A DNA stretch of 64,000 bases, from positions 67,907 through 131,906 of the forward strand of contig KQ959643.1 in assembly GCA_001552895.1 (NCBI GenBank), read 5' to 3'. This DNA is from Tissierellia bacterium KA00581. Its GTDB lineage: Bacteria > Bacillota > Clostridia > Tissierellales > Peptoniphilaceae. Positions within the stretch are counted from its first letter, which is position 1. The number at the start of each line of letters is the position of its first letter. Below the pieces are notes generated by a model. That model made no database searches, was not told where the DNA came from, and saw only the letters and a program-made list of their open reading frames with translations. Positions 27,299 to 37,467 of the stretch are shown here, piece after piece. Made by a program: the position numbers and the translations under genes.

Positions 27299-27344
27299 AA
27301 ATCTGTTAAAGTTTTTTTATAAGAAATCTTTAAGGAGGTACTTT

Positions 27345-28091
27345 ATGTCTTTTTATATGGATTCTGATAAAGGAAATGTTAGAAAAAATAATGAAGATAG
27401 TTTTTTATTTGAAAAGTATGAAAAATTAAATATTTTAATTTTAGCAGATGGTATGGGAGGACACGAAGATGGTGAAATAGCATCAAAAATGGCTGTAGAT
27501 TTTGTTATGAATTTTATAAAATCAAATTATAAATTTTATACAGATTTTAACAGATTGTTGGTAGATGCTTTTTGTAAGTCTAATGAGTTTATATATGATG
27601 CTAATTTGAAAAAGTTATCTAAAAATGCACCTGATATAGAAAAAATGGGAACGACTTTAGAAACTTTGCTTGTAGTTAAAGATATGTTGTATTTTGCACA
27701 TGTTGGAGATAGTAGAATTTATTTAAAAGATAAATCTAATCTAAAACAAATAACAAAAGATCATTCTTTAGTTGAATATCTTTATTCAAACGGTGCTATT
27801 ACAAAAGATGAAGCAGATAATTTCGAGCAAAAAAATTCTATATTAAGAGCAATTGGTGTTGAACAGGTAGTTGAAGTTGATACAGGAAAGATAAAGCTTT
27901 CAGATGGCGATATACTTGTTGTTTGCTCTGATGGTCTTACAAACGAGTTAAGTGATATTGAAATTTCAAATATATTAGATTTAGATATAGATAGTGAAAA
28001 ATTAGTTAAGTTTATAATAGAAACTGTAAAGAAAAAGACAGCTAAAGATAATGTTACAGTTGGAATATATAAATATAAAGAGGTGATTTAA
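27345..28091 (+). CDS. stp: PP2C-type Ser/Thr phosphatase
   Basis: The 248-residue product starts at ATG 27345 behind AAGGAGGT; an in-frame ATG at 27270 is upstream of the promoter region and rejected. Metal-binding motifs of the PP2C family are visible: KNNEDSF near 14-20, ADGMGGHEDGE near 36, HVGDSRIYL near 121, CSDGLTNEL near 196 and KDNVTV near 236. It dephosphorylates targets of the PASTA kinase encoded next; their stop and start overlap (TAATG). This pair is conserved in Gram-positive bacteria. Confidence 0.95.
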   Translation: MSFYMDSDKGNVRKNNEDSFLFEKYEKLNILILADGMGGHEDGEIASKMAVDFVMNFIKSNYKFYTDFNRLLVDAFCKSNEFIYDANLKKLSKNAPDIEKMGTTLETLLVVKDMLYFAHVGDSRIYLKDKSNLKQITKDHSLVEYLYSNGAITKDEADNFEQKNSILRAIGVEQVVEVDTGKIKLSDGDILVVCSDGLTNELSDIEISNILDLDIDSEKLVKFIIETVKKKTAKDNVTVGIYKYKEVI

Positions 28092-30034
28092 TGATAGGTT
28101 CTCTTTTAAATAATAGATATGAGATTTTAGAAAAAGTTGGCGTTGGTGGTATGGCTATAGTTTATAAAGCTAAAGACATATACCTTAAAAGAATCGTTGC
28201 AGTTAAAGTTTTAAAAGAACAATATCTTGAAGATAAGGAATTTATTAAAAAGTTTGTTATTGAAGCACAGTCAGTTGCAAATTTAAATAATCAAAATATT
28301 GTTAAGATTTACGATGTAGGTCAACATTTTGAAGGTGGAAAAACTTATAATTATATTGTTATGGAGTATATTAATGGTAAGACTTTAAAACAATTGATTA
28401 ATGAAAATGGTAGACTTAAATCCAGTGCTGTTGTTAATATTTCTAAACAAATAGCTAATGCACTTGATTGTGCACATAAGCATCATATAATACATAGAGA
28501 TATTAAACCGCATAATATTCTTATTGATGAAAAGCTTAATGTTAAAGTTACAGATTTTGGAATTGCAAGGATTTCAACTAGTTCGACTATAACATATACA
28601 TCATCAATTTTAGGAACAGTTCATTATATTTCTCCAGAACAAGCGAAGGGAAAATTTATAGATGAAAAATCAGATATCTATTCTCTTGGTGTTGTTATGT
28701 ATGAAATGATTACAGGAAGAGTTCCTTTTGATACAGATAATGCAGTTGGAATTGCTCTTCAACATATTAATGAGCCTCTTGTTGAACCTAAAACATATGT
28801 TCCAGGACTTGAAAGCTGGCTTAATGATATTGTTGTTAAATGTATGCAAAAAGATCCTGAAAATAGATTTAAAAGTGCAAGTGAATTGATTGATGCCTTA
28901 GATAAAAAAGAGGTAGTAAGTTTAATAAAAAATGATAATCTCGATAGAATGCACTATAAAGAATCTGTTTATTCGACATCTAACTCTAAAGAATTAAATA
29001 GATCAAAACTTAAAAACAATAATAAAAATAGAGATATATTAAAAAAGGGTAAAAAAGGAATTTTTGATTATACTATAACTTATATTATTTTAGCCTTAGT
29101 TTTAATTACTTCTGTATTTTTAATATATAGACTTGCTATAGCTAATAAGGCAAAAAATGTTGTTTCTGTTCCAGCTGTTGTTGGTCTAGACAAAGATGAA
29201 GCTATTAAGCTTTTAAAAAGCAAAAAATTAAATGGATTAGTAGTTCAAACAATTAATGATGATAATGTTGAACCAGGAAAGGTTATTAAACAAAAACCAA
29301 ATGCAAATGAAAAAGCTAAAGAGGGTACAAATGTTGAGCTTACTATAAGTCTTGGTAAAAATAAAACAATAGTTCCAGATTTAACAAATCTTGATATTAA
29401 AAAGGCAGAAGAGCTTTTAAGTAAAAATAAATTATCTATAAGAAATATAGAAAAAGAATATGATGATAAAATAGAAGAAAATAAGATTATAAGTCAAAGT
29501 GTACAAGCCGGAACTGAAGTAGACGTTGATAGTAAGATAGATGTTGTAGTAAGTAAAGGTAAAAAGGATAAAAAAATTGCAGTTCCTGATTTAATTGGAA
29601 AATCAAAAGAAGAGGCAGTAAGACTTTTAACAGATAGTGGTCTTAATATTGGAAAAGTAGAAACTAAAAATGATGAAAGTAAAGAAGGTACTGTTATATT
29701 TCAATCTTATGGTAAAGGTACTAAGATAGATCCTGAAAATAATGTTGATATTATCGTAAGTTTAGGGCCTAAGGTTAGAGGAGATCAAGAAAATGTTGTA
29801 AGTATATCAACTTCTAATGGTGCATCAAGTGTTATAAAACAATATACTATAGATGAACCAGATAAAAATTATACTTTACTTATAACTAAAAAATTAAATT
29901 CAGATGAATCTAGAGTTTATGAAAAAAAGATGTTAACTAAAAATGGAAAACTTATAGTATCTATCCAGGCAAAACCTGAAGATGATTTTTCAATATATAT
30001 TAATGGCCAATTAGTTACAAGTAGAGAGAATTAA
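28091..30034 (+). CDS. prkC: Ser/Thr protein kinase with PASTA domains
   Basis: The 647-residue membrane kinase has a cytosolic kinase domain (1-275) with glycine loop GVGGMAIVY, K39 in AVKVL, HRDIKPHN at 135-142, DFG, and an activation segment rich in Thr/Ser (SSSTITYTSSILGT). One membrane helix lies near 327-348. Three PASTA domains (about 358-563) bind muropeptides or lipid II outside the cell. A C-terminal extension of about 80 residues has no recognised fold. It regulates division and wall synthesis with the upstream phosphatase. PASTA domains also occur on the PBP at 16961. Confidence 0.95.
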   Translation: MIGSLLNNRYEILEKVGVGGMAIVYKAKDIYLKRIVAVKVLKEQYLEDKEFIKKFVIEAQSVANLNNQNIVKIYDVGQHFEGGKTYNYIVMEYINGKTLKQLINENGRLKSSAVVNISKQIANALDCAHKHHIIHRDIKPHNILIDEKLNVKVTDFGIARISTSSTITYTSSILGTVHYISPEQAKGKFIDEKSDIYSLGVVMYEMITGRVPFDTDNAVGIALQHINEPLVEPKTYVPGLESWLNDIVVKCMQKDPENRFKSASELIDALDKKEVVSLIKNDNLDRMHYKESVYSTSNSKELNRSKLKNNNKNRDILKKGKKGIFDYTITYIILALVLITSVFLIYRLAIANKAKNVVSVPAVVGLDKDEAIKLLKSKKLNGLVVQTINDDNVEPGKVIKQKPNANEKAKEGTNVELTISLGKNKTIVPDLTNLDIKKAEELLSKNKLSIRNIEKEYDDKIEENKIISQSVQAGTEVDVDSKIDVVVSKGKKDKKIAVPDLIGKSKEEAVRLLTDSGLNIGKVETKNDESKEGTVIFQSYGKGTKIDPENNVDIIVSLGPKVRGDQENVVSISTSNGASSVIKQYTIDEPDKNYTLLITKKLNSDESRVYEKKMLTKNGKLIVSIQAKPEDDFSIYINGQLVTSREN

Positions 30035-30037
30035 TTT

Positions 30038-30910
30038 ATGTTTAAAGCAAAGATATTTGATATTTCTAAAGATTTATATTATATAAAGTCAAATGAAAAT
30101 ATATATATTGCAAAAGCAAAAGGAAATTTTAGAAAAAAAAATATTAAACCCATGGTGGGAGATGATGTTTTTTTTGAAATTTCAAATGATAATATTGCTT
30201 ATATAACAGAAATTTTTCAAAGAAAAAATCAAATTTTACGCCCACCTGTTTCTAATATAGATAATGCAATAGTTGTTCTATCACTTAAAGAGCCGAATAT
30301 AAGTTATAGAATTTTAGATAGATACATTATGTATTATGAAATTATGAAAATTCCACTTGTTATTTGTTTAAATAAATGTGATTTAATAGATGAAAATTTA
30401 AAGGAAAATTTTAAAAATATTTATACAAATTTAGGCTATAAAGTTATTTTAAATGACTTATACATTGATAATACAGAAAATTTTAAAAATATTTGTAAAG
30501 ATAAGATTTCTGTTATAACAGGGCCTTCAGGAGTTGGAAAAAGTACAATTTTAAAATCTTTAAATCCTCTTTATGATATAGAAACTTCATCTATTAGTCA
30601 AAAAAATAAAAGAGGAAAAAATACTACTAGAAAAAGCACTTTTTATGAAATATTTGAAAATTCTTTTATAATTGATACAGCTGGATTTACATCTTTAGAT
30701 ATTAATATGTTTGTAGAAAAAAAAGAAGATATTAGAGATGCTTTTAAAGAGTTTTCTTTTACAGATAGATGTAAATTTTCAAATTGTATGCATGTAAATG
30801 AGCCAAATTGTTTTATAAAAAAAGAAATTGAAAATAAAAAAATAACTCAAAGTAGATATGAAAGTTATTTATTTTATCTTGATGAATATCTAAAAAATAG
30901 GAGGTATTAA
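30038..30910 (+). CDS. rsgA: Ribosome small subunit GTPase RsgA
   Basis: The 290-residue circularly permuted GTPase has an OB-fold N-terminus, then NKCD (G4, near 112), GPSGVGKST (G1, near 163) and DTAG (G3, near 212). A C-terminal zinc motif has CKFSNCMHVNEPNC near 246. It helps mature the 30S subunit. It starts three bases after prkC with no strong SD, so translation is probably coupled. The order prkC-rsgA-rpe is common in Firmicutes. Confidence 0.95.
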   Translation: MFKAKIFDISKDLYYIKSNENIYIAKAKGNFRKKNIKPMVGDDVFFEISNDNIAYITEIFQRKNQILRPPVSNIDNAIVVLSLKEPNISYRILDRYIMYYEIMKIPLVICLNKCDLIDENLKENFKNIYTNLGYKVILNDLYIDNTENFKNICKDKISVITGPSGVGKSTILKSLNPLYDIETSSISQKNKRGKNTTRKSTFYEIFENSFIIDTAGFTSLDINMFVEKKEDIRDAFKEFSFTDRCKFSNCMHVNEPNCFIKKEIENKKITQSRYESYLFYLDEYLKNRRY

Positions 30911-31573
30911 ATGTTAGAGTTATCCCCATCATTGTTGTCAGCTGATTTTACAAATTTAAAAAAAGAAATAGATACTTTAAATAAATTAGATGTAAAATAT
31001 TTGCATCTTGATGTTATGGACGGTATGTTTGTTCCAAATATTTCATTTGGTCCAATGATTATAAAAAAGTTAAGACCTCTTACAAATATGATTTTTGATG
31101 TTCATTTAATGATTGAAGATCCAGATAGATATATAGAAAATTTTAAAGATGCAGGTGCTAATATCTTAACAGTTCATGTAGAAGCTTGTAAACATCTTCA
31201 AAGAACAATTTCTCATATAAAATCTTGCAACATGAAAGCTGGAGTTTCTATAAATCCTGCTACACATCCAGATGTTTTAGATTATGTTCTTGATGATATT
31301 GATGTTATACTTGTTATGAGTGTAAATCCTGGATTTGGTGGACAAAAGTTTATTAAACAAACTATAGAAAAGATTTTAAAAATTAGAGAAAAAATTGATA
31401 AGAGAAATTTAGACATAATACTTGAAGTTGATGGCGGAATAAAAACAACAAACGTACAAAACGTCATAGAAGCAGGGGCAAACTTGATTGTTTCTGGCTC
31501 AGATGTTTTTTGTGATAAAGAAAATAAAATAAGAGAATATAAAGAAATTTTTAAAAATTATAAAAAAGATTAA
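30911..31573 (+). CDS. rpe: Ribulose-phosphate 3-epimerase
   Basis: The 220-residue TIM-barrel enzyme interconverts ribulose 5-phosphate and xylulose 5-phosphate. LSPSLLSADFTNL at the start, LHLDVMDGMFVPNISFGP near 31-48, FDVHLMIEDP near 62, VMSVNPGFGGQKFI near 136 and LEVDGGIK near 170 carry the metal and catalytic residues. It feeds the pentose pathway along with the transketolase at 35407. AGGAGG lies within the end of rsgA. Confidence 0.97.
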   Translation: MLELSPSLLSADFTNLKKEIDTLNKLDVKYLHLDVMDGMFVPNISFGPMIIKKLRPLTNMIFDVHLMIEDPDRYIENFKDAGANILTVHVEACKHLQRTISHIKSCNMKAGVSINPATHPDVLDYVLDDIDVILVMSVNPGFGGQKFIKQTIEKILKIREKIDKRNLDIILEVDGGIKTTNVQNVIEAGANLIVSGSDVFCDKENKIREYKEIFKNYKKD

Positions 31574-31618
31574 AGTATTAATTTATTTTTTAATATATTA
31601 TTATAAAAGAGGGATTAA

Positions 31619-32884
31619 ATGTTTATAGATATTGCTAAGATAGAACTTAAAGCCGGTAAAGGTGGAGATGGTTGTGTATCTTTTAGAAGAGAAAAGTATG
31701 AACCAGACGGAGGCCCTTACGGTGGAGATGGCGGAGATGGTGGAAGTATAATTTTTATTTCTGATGAAAGCGTAAGAACACTTATGGATTTTAGATATAA
31801 AAAACATTACTTTGCACAAAATGGAGAAAATGGAAGAACTAAAAAACAATATGGAAAAAAAGGTGAAGATTTAATCATTAAAGTGCCTATTGGGACTTTA
31901 GTAAAAGATTATGAAACAGATAAAGTAATTTATGATTTTAAAGAAAAAGATGATAAATTTATCATAGCAAAAGGTGGAAAGGGTGGAAAGGGAAATGCAC
32001 GTTTTGCAACTAGCACAAGACAAGCTCCCCGTTTTGCACAGCCTGGAACAAAAGGAGAACAAAGAGTTATAAATCTAGAATTAAAACTTATTGCAGATGT
32101 AGGACTTGTTGGACTTCCAAATGTTGGAAAATCATCATTACTTTCTATTTTAAGTGATGCAAAACCTAAGATTGCAAATTATCATTTCACAACTTTAGAA
32201 CCAAACCTTGGAGTATGTAGAGTTGAAGAAAATAAATCATTTGTTATTGCTGATATACCAGGGCTAATTGAAGGAGCAAGTAGTGGAGTTGGACTTGGAT
32301 TTGAATTTTTAAAGCATGTTGAAAGGACAAGACTTCTTGTACACGTTTTAGATGTTTCTGGTATTGAAGGAAGAGATGCTATTTCAGATTATGAAACAAT
32401 TTATAAAGAACTTAAATTATATAATGAAAATTTAAAAAGCAAAAAAGAAATAATTGTTTTAAATAAAATAGATTTACTATCTTCAGATGAAAATATAAAA
32501 AAAGCAAAAGAATATTTTAAAGATAAAACCGTTTTAGAACTATCAGCCGTTACAAAAATGGGTATTAAAGAATTGAAATATAAAATTTACGATGAACTTT
32601 CAAAAATAAAAATAGATTATGATACATTCGATGAAAAATTTGAATATGTAGAAGAAATCGAAAAAGATGCATATGAAATTTATATGGAAGATGGAACATT
32701 TTACGTTGAAGGTCCACTTATTGATTACTTAGTTTATATAACTAATTTTCAAGATTATGATTCGCTTAAATATTTTCAAAAAGTTCTTTTAGATAAGGGT
32801 GTAATAAACGAGCTTAAAGAAAAAGGCGTTAAAGAAGGACAAACAATAGTAATTGGAGAAATGGAATTTGAATTTTTTGAGTAA
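31619..32884 (+). CDS. obgE: GTPase Obg
   Basis: The 421-residue GTPase has the glycine-rich Obg fold (1-158, e.g. GGDGCVSFRREKYEPDGGP), the G domain (GLPNVGKSSLL near 163, DIPGLIEGAS near 211, NKIDLL near 282) and a C-terminal OCT domain (about 345-421). It acts in 50S subunit maturation and stringent control. Its neighbours yhbY, nadD and rsfS form the standard Firmicutes ribosome-biogenesis string. Confidence 0.98.
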   Translation: MFIDIAKIELKAGKGGDGCVSFRREKYEPDGGPYGGDGGDGGSIIFISDESVRTLMDFRYKKHYFAQNGENGRTKKQYGKKGEDLIIKVPIGTLVKDYETDKVIYDFKEKDDKFIIAKGGKGGKGNARFATSTRQAPRFAQPGTKGEQRVINLELKLIADVGLVGLPNVGKSSLLSILSDAKPKIANYHFTTLEPNLGVCRVEENKSFVIADIPGLIEGASSGVGLGFEFLKHVERTRLLVHVLDVSGIEGRDAISDYETIYKELKLYNENLKSKKEIIVLNKIDLLSSDENIKKAKEYFKDKTVLELSAVTKMGIKELKYKIYDELSKIKIDYDTFDEKFEYVEEIEKDAYEIYMEDGTFYVEGPLIDYLVYITNFQDYDSLKYFQKVLLDKGVINELKEKGVKEGQTIVIGEMEFEFFE

Positions 32885-32893
32885 GGAGAATAT

Positions 32894-33190
32894 ATGATAA
32901 ATGCAAAGCAAAGAGCATTTTTAAAGTCTATTTCACACTCTATAGAACCTATTATGAATATAGGAAAATTTGGAGTTAATGATGAAACTATTAGGCAATT
33001 AGATTTAGCTTTAGAAAAAAGAGAAATTGTAAAGATAAAAATTTTAAACAATAATTTAGATGATCATGATGAAATTATAGATTTTGTTCTTAGAAAATCA
33101 AGAGCAGAATTTGTATCTCATATAGGTAATAAATTTGTTATTTATAGACAAAAAAGAAAAAAAGAAAATAGAATAGAGTTACCAGTATAA
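32894..33190 (+). CDS. yhbY: YhbY-family RNA-binding protein (CRM domain)
   Basis: The 98-residue product is a lone CRM domain: INAKQRAFLKSISHSIEPIMNIGKFGV, with the GKFG-type loop near 23-27, and IGNKFVIYRQ near 80. Homologues bind pre-50S particles. It follows obg by nine bases, and its stop overlaps the ATG of nadD. Confidence 0.93.
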   Translation: MINAKQRAFLKSISHSIEPIMNIGKFGVNDETIRQLDLALEKREIVKIKILNNNLDDHDEIIDFVLRKSRAEFVSHIGNKFVIYRQKRKKENRIELPV

Positions 33191-34329
33191 TGGAAAAAAT
33201 TGGTATTTTAGGAGGAAGCTTTAGTCCTGTACATAATGCTCATCTTCAAATTGCTCAAGATTGTTTAGATAAATTTTGCCTTGATAAAATTATTTTTTTA
33301 CCAAATGCTAATCCACCACATAAGAAGCTTGAAATTTTTTCTTATGAAGATAGAGTAAAGATGTTGAATCTTGCAATTTCTAACGAAAAATATTTTGAAA
33401 TTTCTAATCTTGAAAATGATAAAAATAAAATTCATTATTCATATAATACAGTGAATGAAAATTTTAAAAATGAAGATGTGTATTTTATTATGGGTGATGA
33501 TGAATTTTTAGATATTCGTTCATGGTACAATTATGAGAAATTTTTACAAATTTGTAAAATAATAGTTTTTTGTAGAAATCATACTTTAAACTATATTATC
33601 AAAAAAAATAAAGACTTAATTGAAAAATATAATATTAGCTTTGTTGAAAATAAAAAAATTTCTATCTCTTCAACAGATATACGATATAGAATAAAAAATA
33701 AGTTATCAATAAAATATCTAGTTCCAAAAGAGGTATATAATTATATATATGACGATTTAAATTTTTTTGATATTTCTAAAATAAAAGAAGATTTAAAGAA
33801 AAAACTTAAAGAAAGTAGATATTATCACTGTCTAAGAGTTGCAGATTATTGTAAATTTTTAGCAAAAATTTATGGTGTAGATGAAAATAAAGCATATATT
33901 TGTGGACTATTACATGATTGTGCTAAAAATAATGAACAATATTATTTATTGAATAAAAAAATAAGTTCTGATATAATATTTGATAAAGAGGAAAAGGATA
34001 ATAAATTTTTGTGGCATTCTTTGATAGGTGCAGTTGTTTCTAAAAAAATATATGGTGTTTTAGATGATGAGATTTTTTCTGCTATTAGATTTCACACAAC
34101 AGCAAAAGAAAATATGACTCTTTTAGAAAAAATACTTTTTATTTCAGATAAAATAGAACCTAAAAGAGATTATCCAGAAGTTAATCATTTAAGAAAAATT
34201 GTTGTTAAAGATATTGATCTTGCAATAATAGAATTTTTAGATTCAAACTTTAAATATTTACAAAGTAAAGGTCAAAAAGTACACAGCTTATCAATAAAAG
34301 CAAAAAAATATTTAGAAAGTATGAGGTGA
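33190..34329 (+). CDS. nadD: NadD-YqeK fusion: NaMN adenylyltransferase + HD hydrolase
   Basis: The 379-residue protein joins two enzymes that are usually separate neighbours. Residues 1-195 are NadD (GGSFSPVHNAHLQIA near 8-22 with the HxxH-type site; ISSTDIR near 157), which makes nicotinate adenine dinucleotide for NadE. Residues 200-379 are an HD-domain YqeK-type protein (H in YHCLRVADYC, LLHDCAKN near 240, WHSLIGA, ISDKIEP), a family shown to cleave Ap4A. No stop or start lies between them and the frame is continuous. rsfS follows in the normal order. Confidence 0.93.
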   Translation: MEKIGILGGSFSPVHNAHLQIAQDCLDKFCLDKIIFLPNANPPHKKLEIFSYEDRVKMLNLAISNEKYFEISNLENDKNKIHYSYNTVNENFKNEDVYFIMGDDEFLDIRSWYNYEKFLQICKIIVFCRNHTLNYIIKKNKDLIEKYNISFVENKKISISSTDIRYRIKNKLSIKYLVPKEVYNYIYDDLNFFDISKIKEDLKKKLKESRYYHCLRVADYCKFLAKIYGVDENKAYICGLLHDCAKNNEQYYLLNKKISSDIIFDKEEKDNKFLWHSLIGAVVSKKIYGVLDDEIFSAIRFHTTAKENMTLLEKILFISDKIEPKRDYPEVNHLRKIVVKDIDLAIIEFLDSNFKYLQSKGQKVHSLSIKAKKYLESMR

Positions 34330-34333
34330 TTTT

Positions 34334-34642
34334 TTGAATAAAATAGATCTTGTTTTAAAAACTTTAGATGATAAAATAGCTAGAGATGTTGTTTCTATAG
34401 ATTTAAAGAAAAAATCATCAATAGCAGAGTATTTTGTTATCGCAACAGGTTCTGTTATTAATCATAATCAAGCGATTTGTGATGAACTTATATCACAATT
34501 AAAAGAAAATAATATGGATTATATAAATATAGAAGGTTATAAAGAAGGAAATTGGATTTTATGTGATCTTGGTGATATAATAGTCCATATTATGACGAAA
34601 GATTATAGAAACTACTACAATCTTGAAAGATTGTGGAGTTAA
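34334..34642 (+). CDS. rsfS: Ribosomal silencing factor RsfS
   Basis: The 102-residue product starts at TTG 34334 with GAGGTGAT at 34323-34330. SIAEYFVIATGSV near 34-46, EGYKEGNWILCDLGDIIVHIM near 68 and the final YYNLERLW are RsfS (YbeB/Iojap) signatures. It binds L14 and blocks subunit joining when nutrients are low. It ends the nadD-rsfS unit; ridA begins after an AGGAGG 17 bases later. Confidence 0.95.
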   Translation: MNKIDLVLKTLDDKIARDVVSIDLKKKSSIAEYFVIATGSVINHNQAICDELISQLKENNMDYINIEGYKEGNWILCDLGDIIVHIMTKDYRNYYNLERLWS

Positions 34643-34659
34643 TTTTAGGAGGTAGTAAA

Positions 34660-35031
34660 ATGGCAGTAGAATTTTTAAAAACTGATAAGGCTCCTGCAGC
34701 AATTGGACCTTATTCACAAGCAGGTAAAGTAGGAAACTTAATTTTTGTTTCAGGTCAATTACCAATTACAGATGGACAACTTCAAACTGAAATAAAAAAA
34801 GCAACACTTGCAAGTCTTACAAATGTTTTAGAAATCATTAAAGCAGGTGGCGGAAAGTTAGAAAGCATTGTTAAAGTTAATGTATTTGTTAAAGATATGA
34901 ATGATTTTGAACAAATTAATGGTGTTTATGCTGAATTTTTTGGAGAACATAAACCAGCAAGAGCTTTAGTACAAGTTGCAAAATTACCAAAAGATGCTTT
35001 AATAGAAATCGAAGCAGTAGCAGCAGTTTAA
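34660..35031 (+). CDS. ridA: RidA family enamine/imine deaminase
   Basis: From ATG 34660 (AGGAGGT just before) the product has 123 residues, the usual RidA size. An upstream in-frame ATG at 34633 overlaps rsfS and is rejected. IGPYSQAGKVGNLIFVSGQLPI (about 14-35), NVFVKDMNDF near 78 and PARALVQVAKLPKDALIEIEA carry the conserved arginine and glutamate. It hydrolyses reactive 2-aminoacrylate-type imines. It ends this operon. Confidence 0.96.
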   Translation: MAVEFLKTDKAPAAIGPYSQAGKVGNLIFVSGQLPITDGQLQTEIKKATLASLTNVLEIIKAGGGKLESIVKVNVFVKDMNDFEQINGVYAEFFGEHKPARALVQVAKLPKDALIEIEAVAAV

Positions 35032-35063
35032 AAAAACAAAAAGTAGACGATTTTTCATTTACT

Positions 35064-35105
35064 AAAAGCATAGATAAACTTTACGTTTTATCTATGCTTT
35101 TTTTT
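35064..35105 (+). terminator. Terminator after ridA
   Basis: AAAAGCATAGATAAA (35064-35078) pairs with TTTATCTATGCTTTT (35087-35101), followed by more T residues. Confidence 0.92.
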
Positions 35106-35343
35106 ATAAATTTTTAATTTTTTTTAATATTTCTTACTTATTTTTAATCTAAAATTTATTAGAATTTTTTAAATATTATTAATTTTAATTTTTTTAAATT
35201 CTATTTTTTATTTAATTAAACTTAAGTGTAAATATATAATTTGTATATCATTTGAAATTTTTTTATTAGCATTTTTAAATAAAAAAATAATAATTTAATA
35301 TATCATATAAAAAAGCTTATTAAAAAATCATTTTATTTTTTTG
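35106..35343. other. AT-rich gap before transketolase
   Basis: This stretch is very AT-rich with long T and A runs. I see no ORF with an SD, no stable hairpin of note and no known RNA fold. It may only separate the ridA terminator from the tkt promoter. Confidence 0.5.
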
Positions 35344-35372
35344 TTTACATTTATTTGTATTGTTGATATAAT
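35344..35372 (+). promoter_or_regulatory. Promoter for transketolase gene
   Basis: TTTACA (35344-35349) and TATAAT (35367-35372) are 17 bp apart, with TGA directly before the -10. The leader is about 28 bases. Confidence 0.8.
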
Positions 35373-35406
35373 AAATATGATAAAAAAGAAATGAGAGGAT
35401 ATTTAT

Positions 35407-37380
35407 ATGGATATTAAGACTTTATGTATTAACACTATTAGAACTCTTAGTGCAGATGCGATTCAAAAAGCAAATTCAGGACACCCTGGTCTTCCACTTG
35501 GAGCTTCTCCAATGGCTTTTGTTTTATTTGATGATTTTTTAAAAATTTCTCCTAAAGAACCTAACTGGTTTGATAGAGATAGATTTGTTTTATCTGCAGG
35601 TCATGGTTCTATGTTACTTTATTCTTTGTTACATTTATTTGATTACGGAGTTAGTATTGATGATTTAAAAAATTTTAGACAACTCGATAGTTTAACTCCA
35701 GGTCATCCTGAATATGGACATACAAAAGGAGTAGATGCTACAACTGGTCCGTTAGGTCAAGGAATTTCTATGGCAGTTGGAATGGCTATGGCTGAAAGTC
35801 ATTTATCAGCTATGTTTAATACTGATGATGAAAAAATAATTGATCACTATACATATGCTATTGTTGGTGATGGTTGTTTGATGGAAGGTATAAGTAATGA
35901 AGCATCATCTCTTGCTGGAACGTTAAAGCTTGGAAAGTTAATCGTTCTTTATGATAGTAATAATATAACAATAGAAGGAGATACTTCTAGTGCTTTTAGC
36001 GAAAATGTAATTATGAGATATAAAGCTTTAGGTTGGGATACTTTTTATGTTGATGATGGAAATGATATAGAAAAAATAAAACAAGCTATAGAATCTGCTA
36101 AAAAAACAGATAAACCATCTTTAATTGAAATTAAAACTAAAATTGGTTTTGGTTCTACAAAAGAAGGATCTGCAAAAGCACATGGAGAGCCTTTAGGAGA
36201 GGAAAATATTCCTATTTTTAAGAAAAATATAGGCTGGAAATATACAGATTCGTTTTTTGTTCCAGATGAAGTTAAAGATTATATGAAAAATAAAGTTAAT
36301 AAAAAAAATAAAGCTTTTATTTCATGGAAGGAAAAACTAGAAAATTATAAAAATAAATATCCACAAAAATATAATCTTTTTATTAAATGTATAAATGATG
36401 AAATTGATGAAAAGATATTTACAGATGAAGATATTTTTAAATTTGATAAAGATATGGCAACACGTCAAGCAAGTGGAATAGTTTTAAATAGATTATCAAA
36501 AAGAATTTTTCAATTATTTGGTGGTTCTGCAGATCTTGGACCTTCAAATAAATCTGTAATGGAAGAATTTGACTATTACTCTTGTAAAAATAGAATTGGT
36601 AAAAACATTCATTTTGGCGTAAGAGAACATGCAATGGCCGCAATTTGTAACGGTATTTCTCTTCATGGTGGACTTTTAGCTTATTGTGCAACTTTCTTTG
36701 TTTTTAGCGATTATCTAAAACCTGCTGTAAGACTTAGTGCACTTATGAAAAAAAGAGTTATATATATATTAACTCATGATAGCATAGGAGTTGGAGAAGA
36801 TGGACCAACTCATGAACCTATAGAACATTTAGCAATGTTTAGATCAACTCCTAATGTTTCAATGTTTAGACCATGTGATGCAACAGAAACAGCATATTCA
36901 TATATTAGTGCCTTAAAAAATAAAAACACACCAACTTGCATTGCACTTACAAGACAAAAATTAAAAAATTTAAAAGAAACTTCATCTGAAAGTTTAAAAG
37001 GTGGATATATCCTTAAAGATTTTGGAAATAACATAGAACTTATAATAATAGCGTCAGGTTCTGAAGTTTCACTTTGTTATAATGTATGTGAAAAGTTATT
37101 TAACGAAGGTATAAATGTAAGACTTGTATCAATGCCTTGTATGGATATTTTTGAAAAACAAAGTACACAATACAAAGAAAAAGTATTACCAAATAATATA
37201 AGAAAAAGAGTAAGCGTTGAAGCACTTTCTACTTTTGGATGGGGAAAATATGTAGGACTTGATGGAATTTCGATAGGAATTGATACTTTTGGAGCATCTG
37301 CACCAGCAAAATTTCTTTTTGAAAAATTTGGCTTTACAGAAGATGCTATTTACAAAAAGATAAAAAATAAATTTTACTAA
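35407..37380 (+). CDS. tkt: Transketolase
   Basis: The 657-residue thiamine-diphosphate enzyme moves two-carbon units between sugar phosphates. [11 protein letters not shown] near 21-31, [10 protein letters not shown] near 62, [14 protein letters not shown] near 116, the ThDP/Mg motif [13 protein letters not shown] near 156 and, in the C-terminal half, [13 protein letters not shown] near 374 and [14 protein letters not shown] near 460 are all present. Full length in one chain. It has its own promoter and terminator and complements rpe at 30911. Confidence 0.98.
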   Translation: MDIKTLCINTIRTLSADAIQKANSGHPGLPLGASPMAFVLFDDFLKISPKEPNWFDRDRFVLSAGHGSMLLYSLLHLFDYGVSIDDLKNFRQLDSLTPGHPEYGHTKGVDATTGPLGQGISMAVGMAMAESHLSAMFNTDDEKIIDHYTYAIVGDGCLMEGISNEASSLAGTLKLGKLIVLYDSNNITIEGDTSSAFSENVIMRYKALGWDTFYVDDGNDIEKIKQAIESAKKTDKPSLIEIKTKIGFGSTKEGSAKAHGEPLGEENIPIFKKNIGWKYTDSFFVPDEVKDYMKNKVNKKNKAFISWKEKLENYKNKYPQKYNLFIKCINDEIDEKIFTDEDIFKFDKDMATRQASGIVLNRLSKRIFQLFGGSADLGPSNKSVMEEFDYYSCKNRIGKNIHFGVREHAMAAICNGISLHGGLLAYCATFFVFSDYLKPAVRLSALMKKRVIYILTHDSIGVGEDGPTHEPIEHLAMFRSTPNVSMFRPCDATETAYSYISALKNKNTPTCIALTRQKLKNLKETSSESLKGGYILKDFGNNIELIIIASGSEVSLCYNVCEKLFNEGINVRLVSMPCMDIFEKQSTQYKEKVLPNNIRKRVSVEALSTFGWGKYVGLDGISIGIDTFGASAPAKFLFEKFGFTEDAIYKKIKNKFY

Positions 37381-37402
37381 AAACAATAAAAATTAAGTAA
37401 TG

Positions 37403-37446
37403 AAAAATAGAAAGAAAATAATTAAAAGTTTTCTTTCTATTTTTTT
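37403..37446 (+). terminator. Terminator after tkt
   Basis: AAAAATAGAAAGAAAA (37403-37418) pairs with TTTTCTTTCTATTTTT (37429-37444) and runs into T residues. Confidence 0.88.
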
Positions 37447-37467
37447 AATTAAATCTTTATTAAAAAA

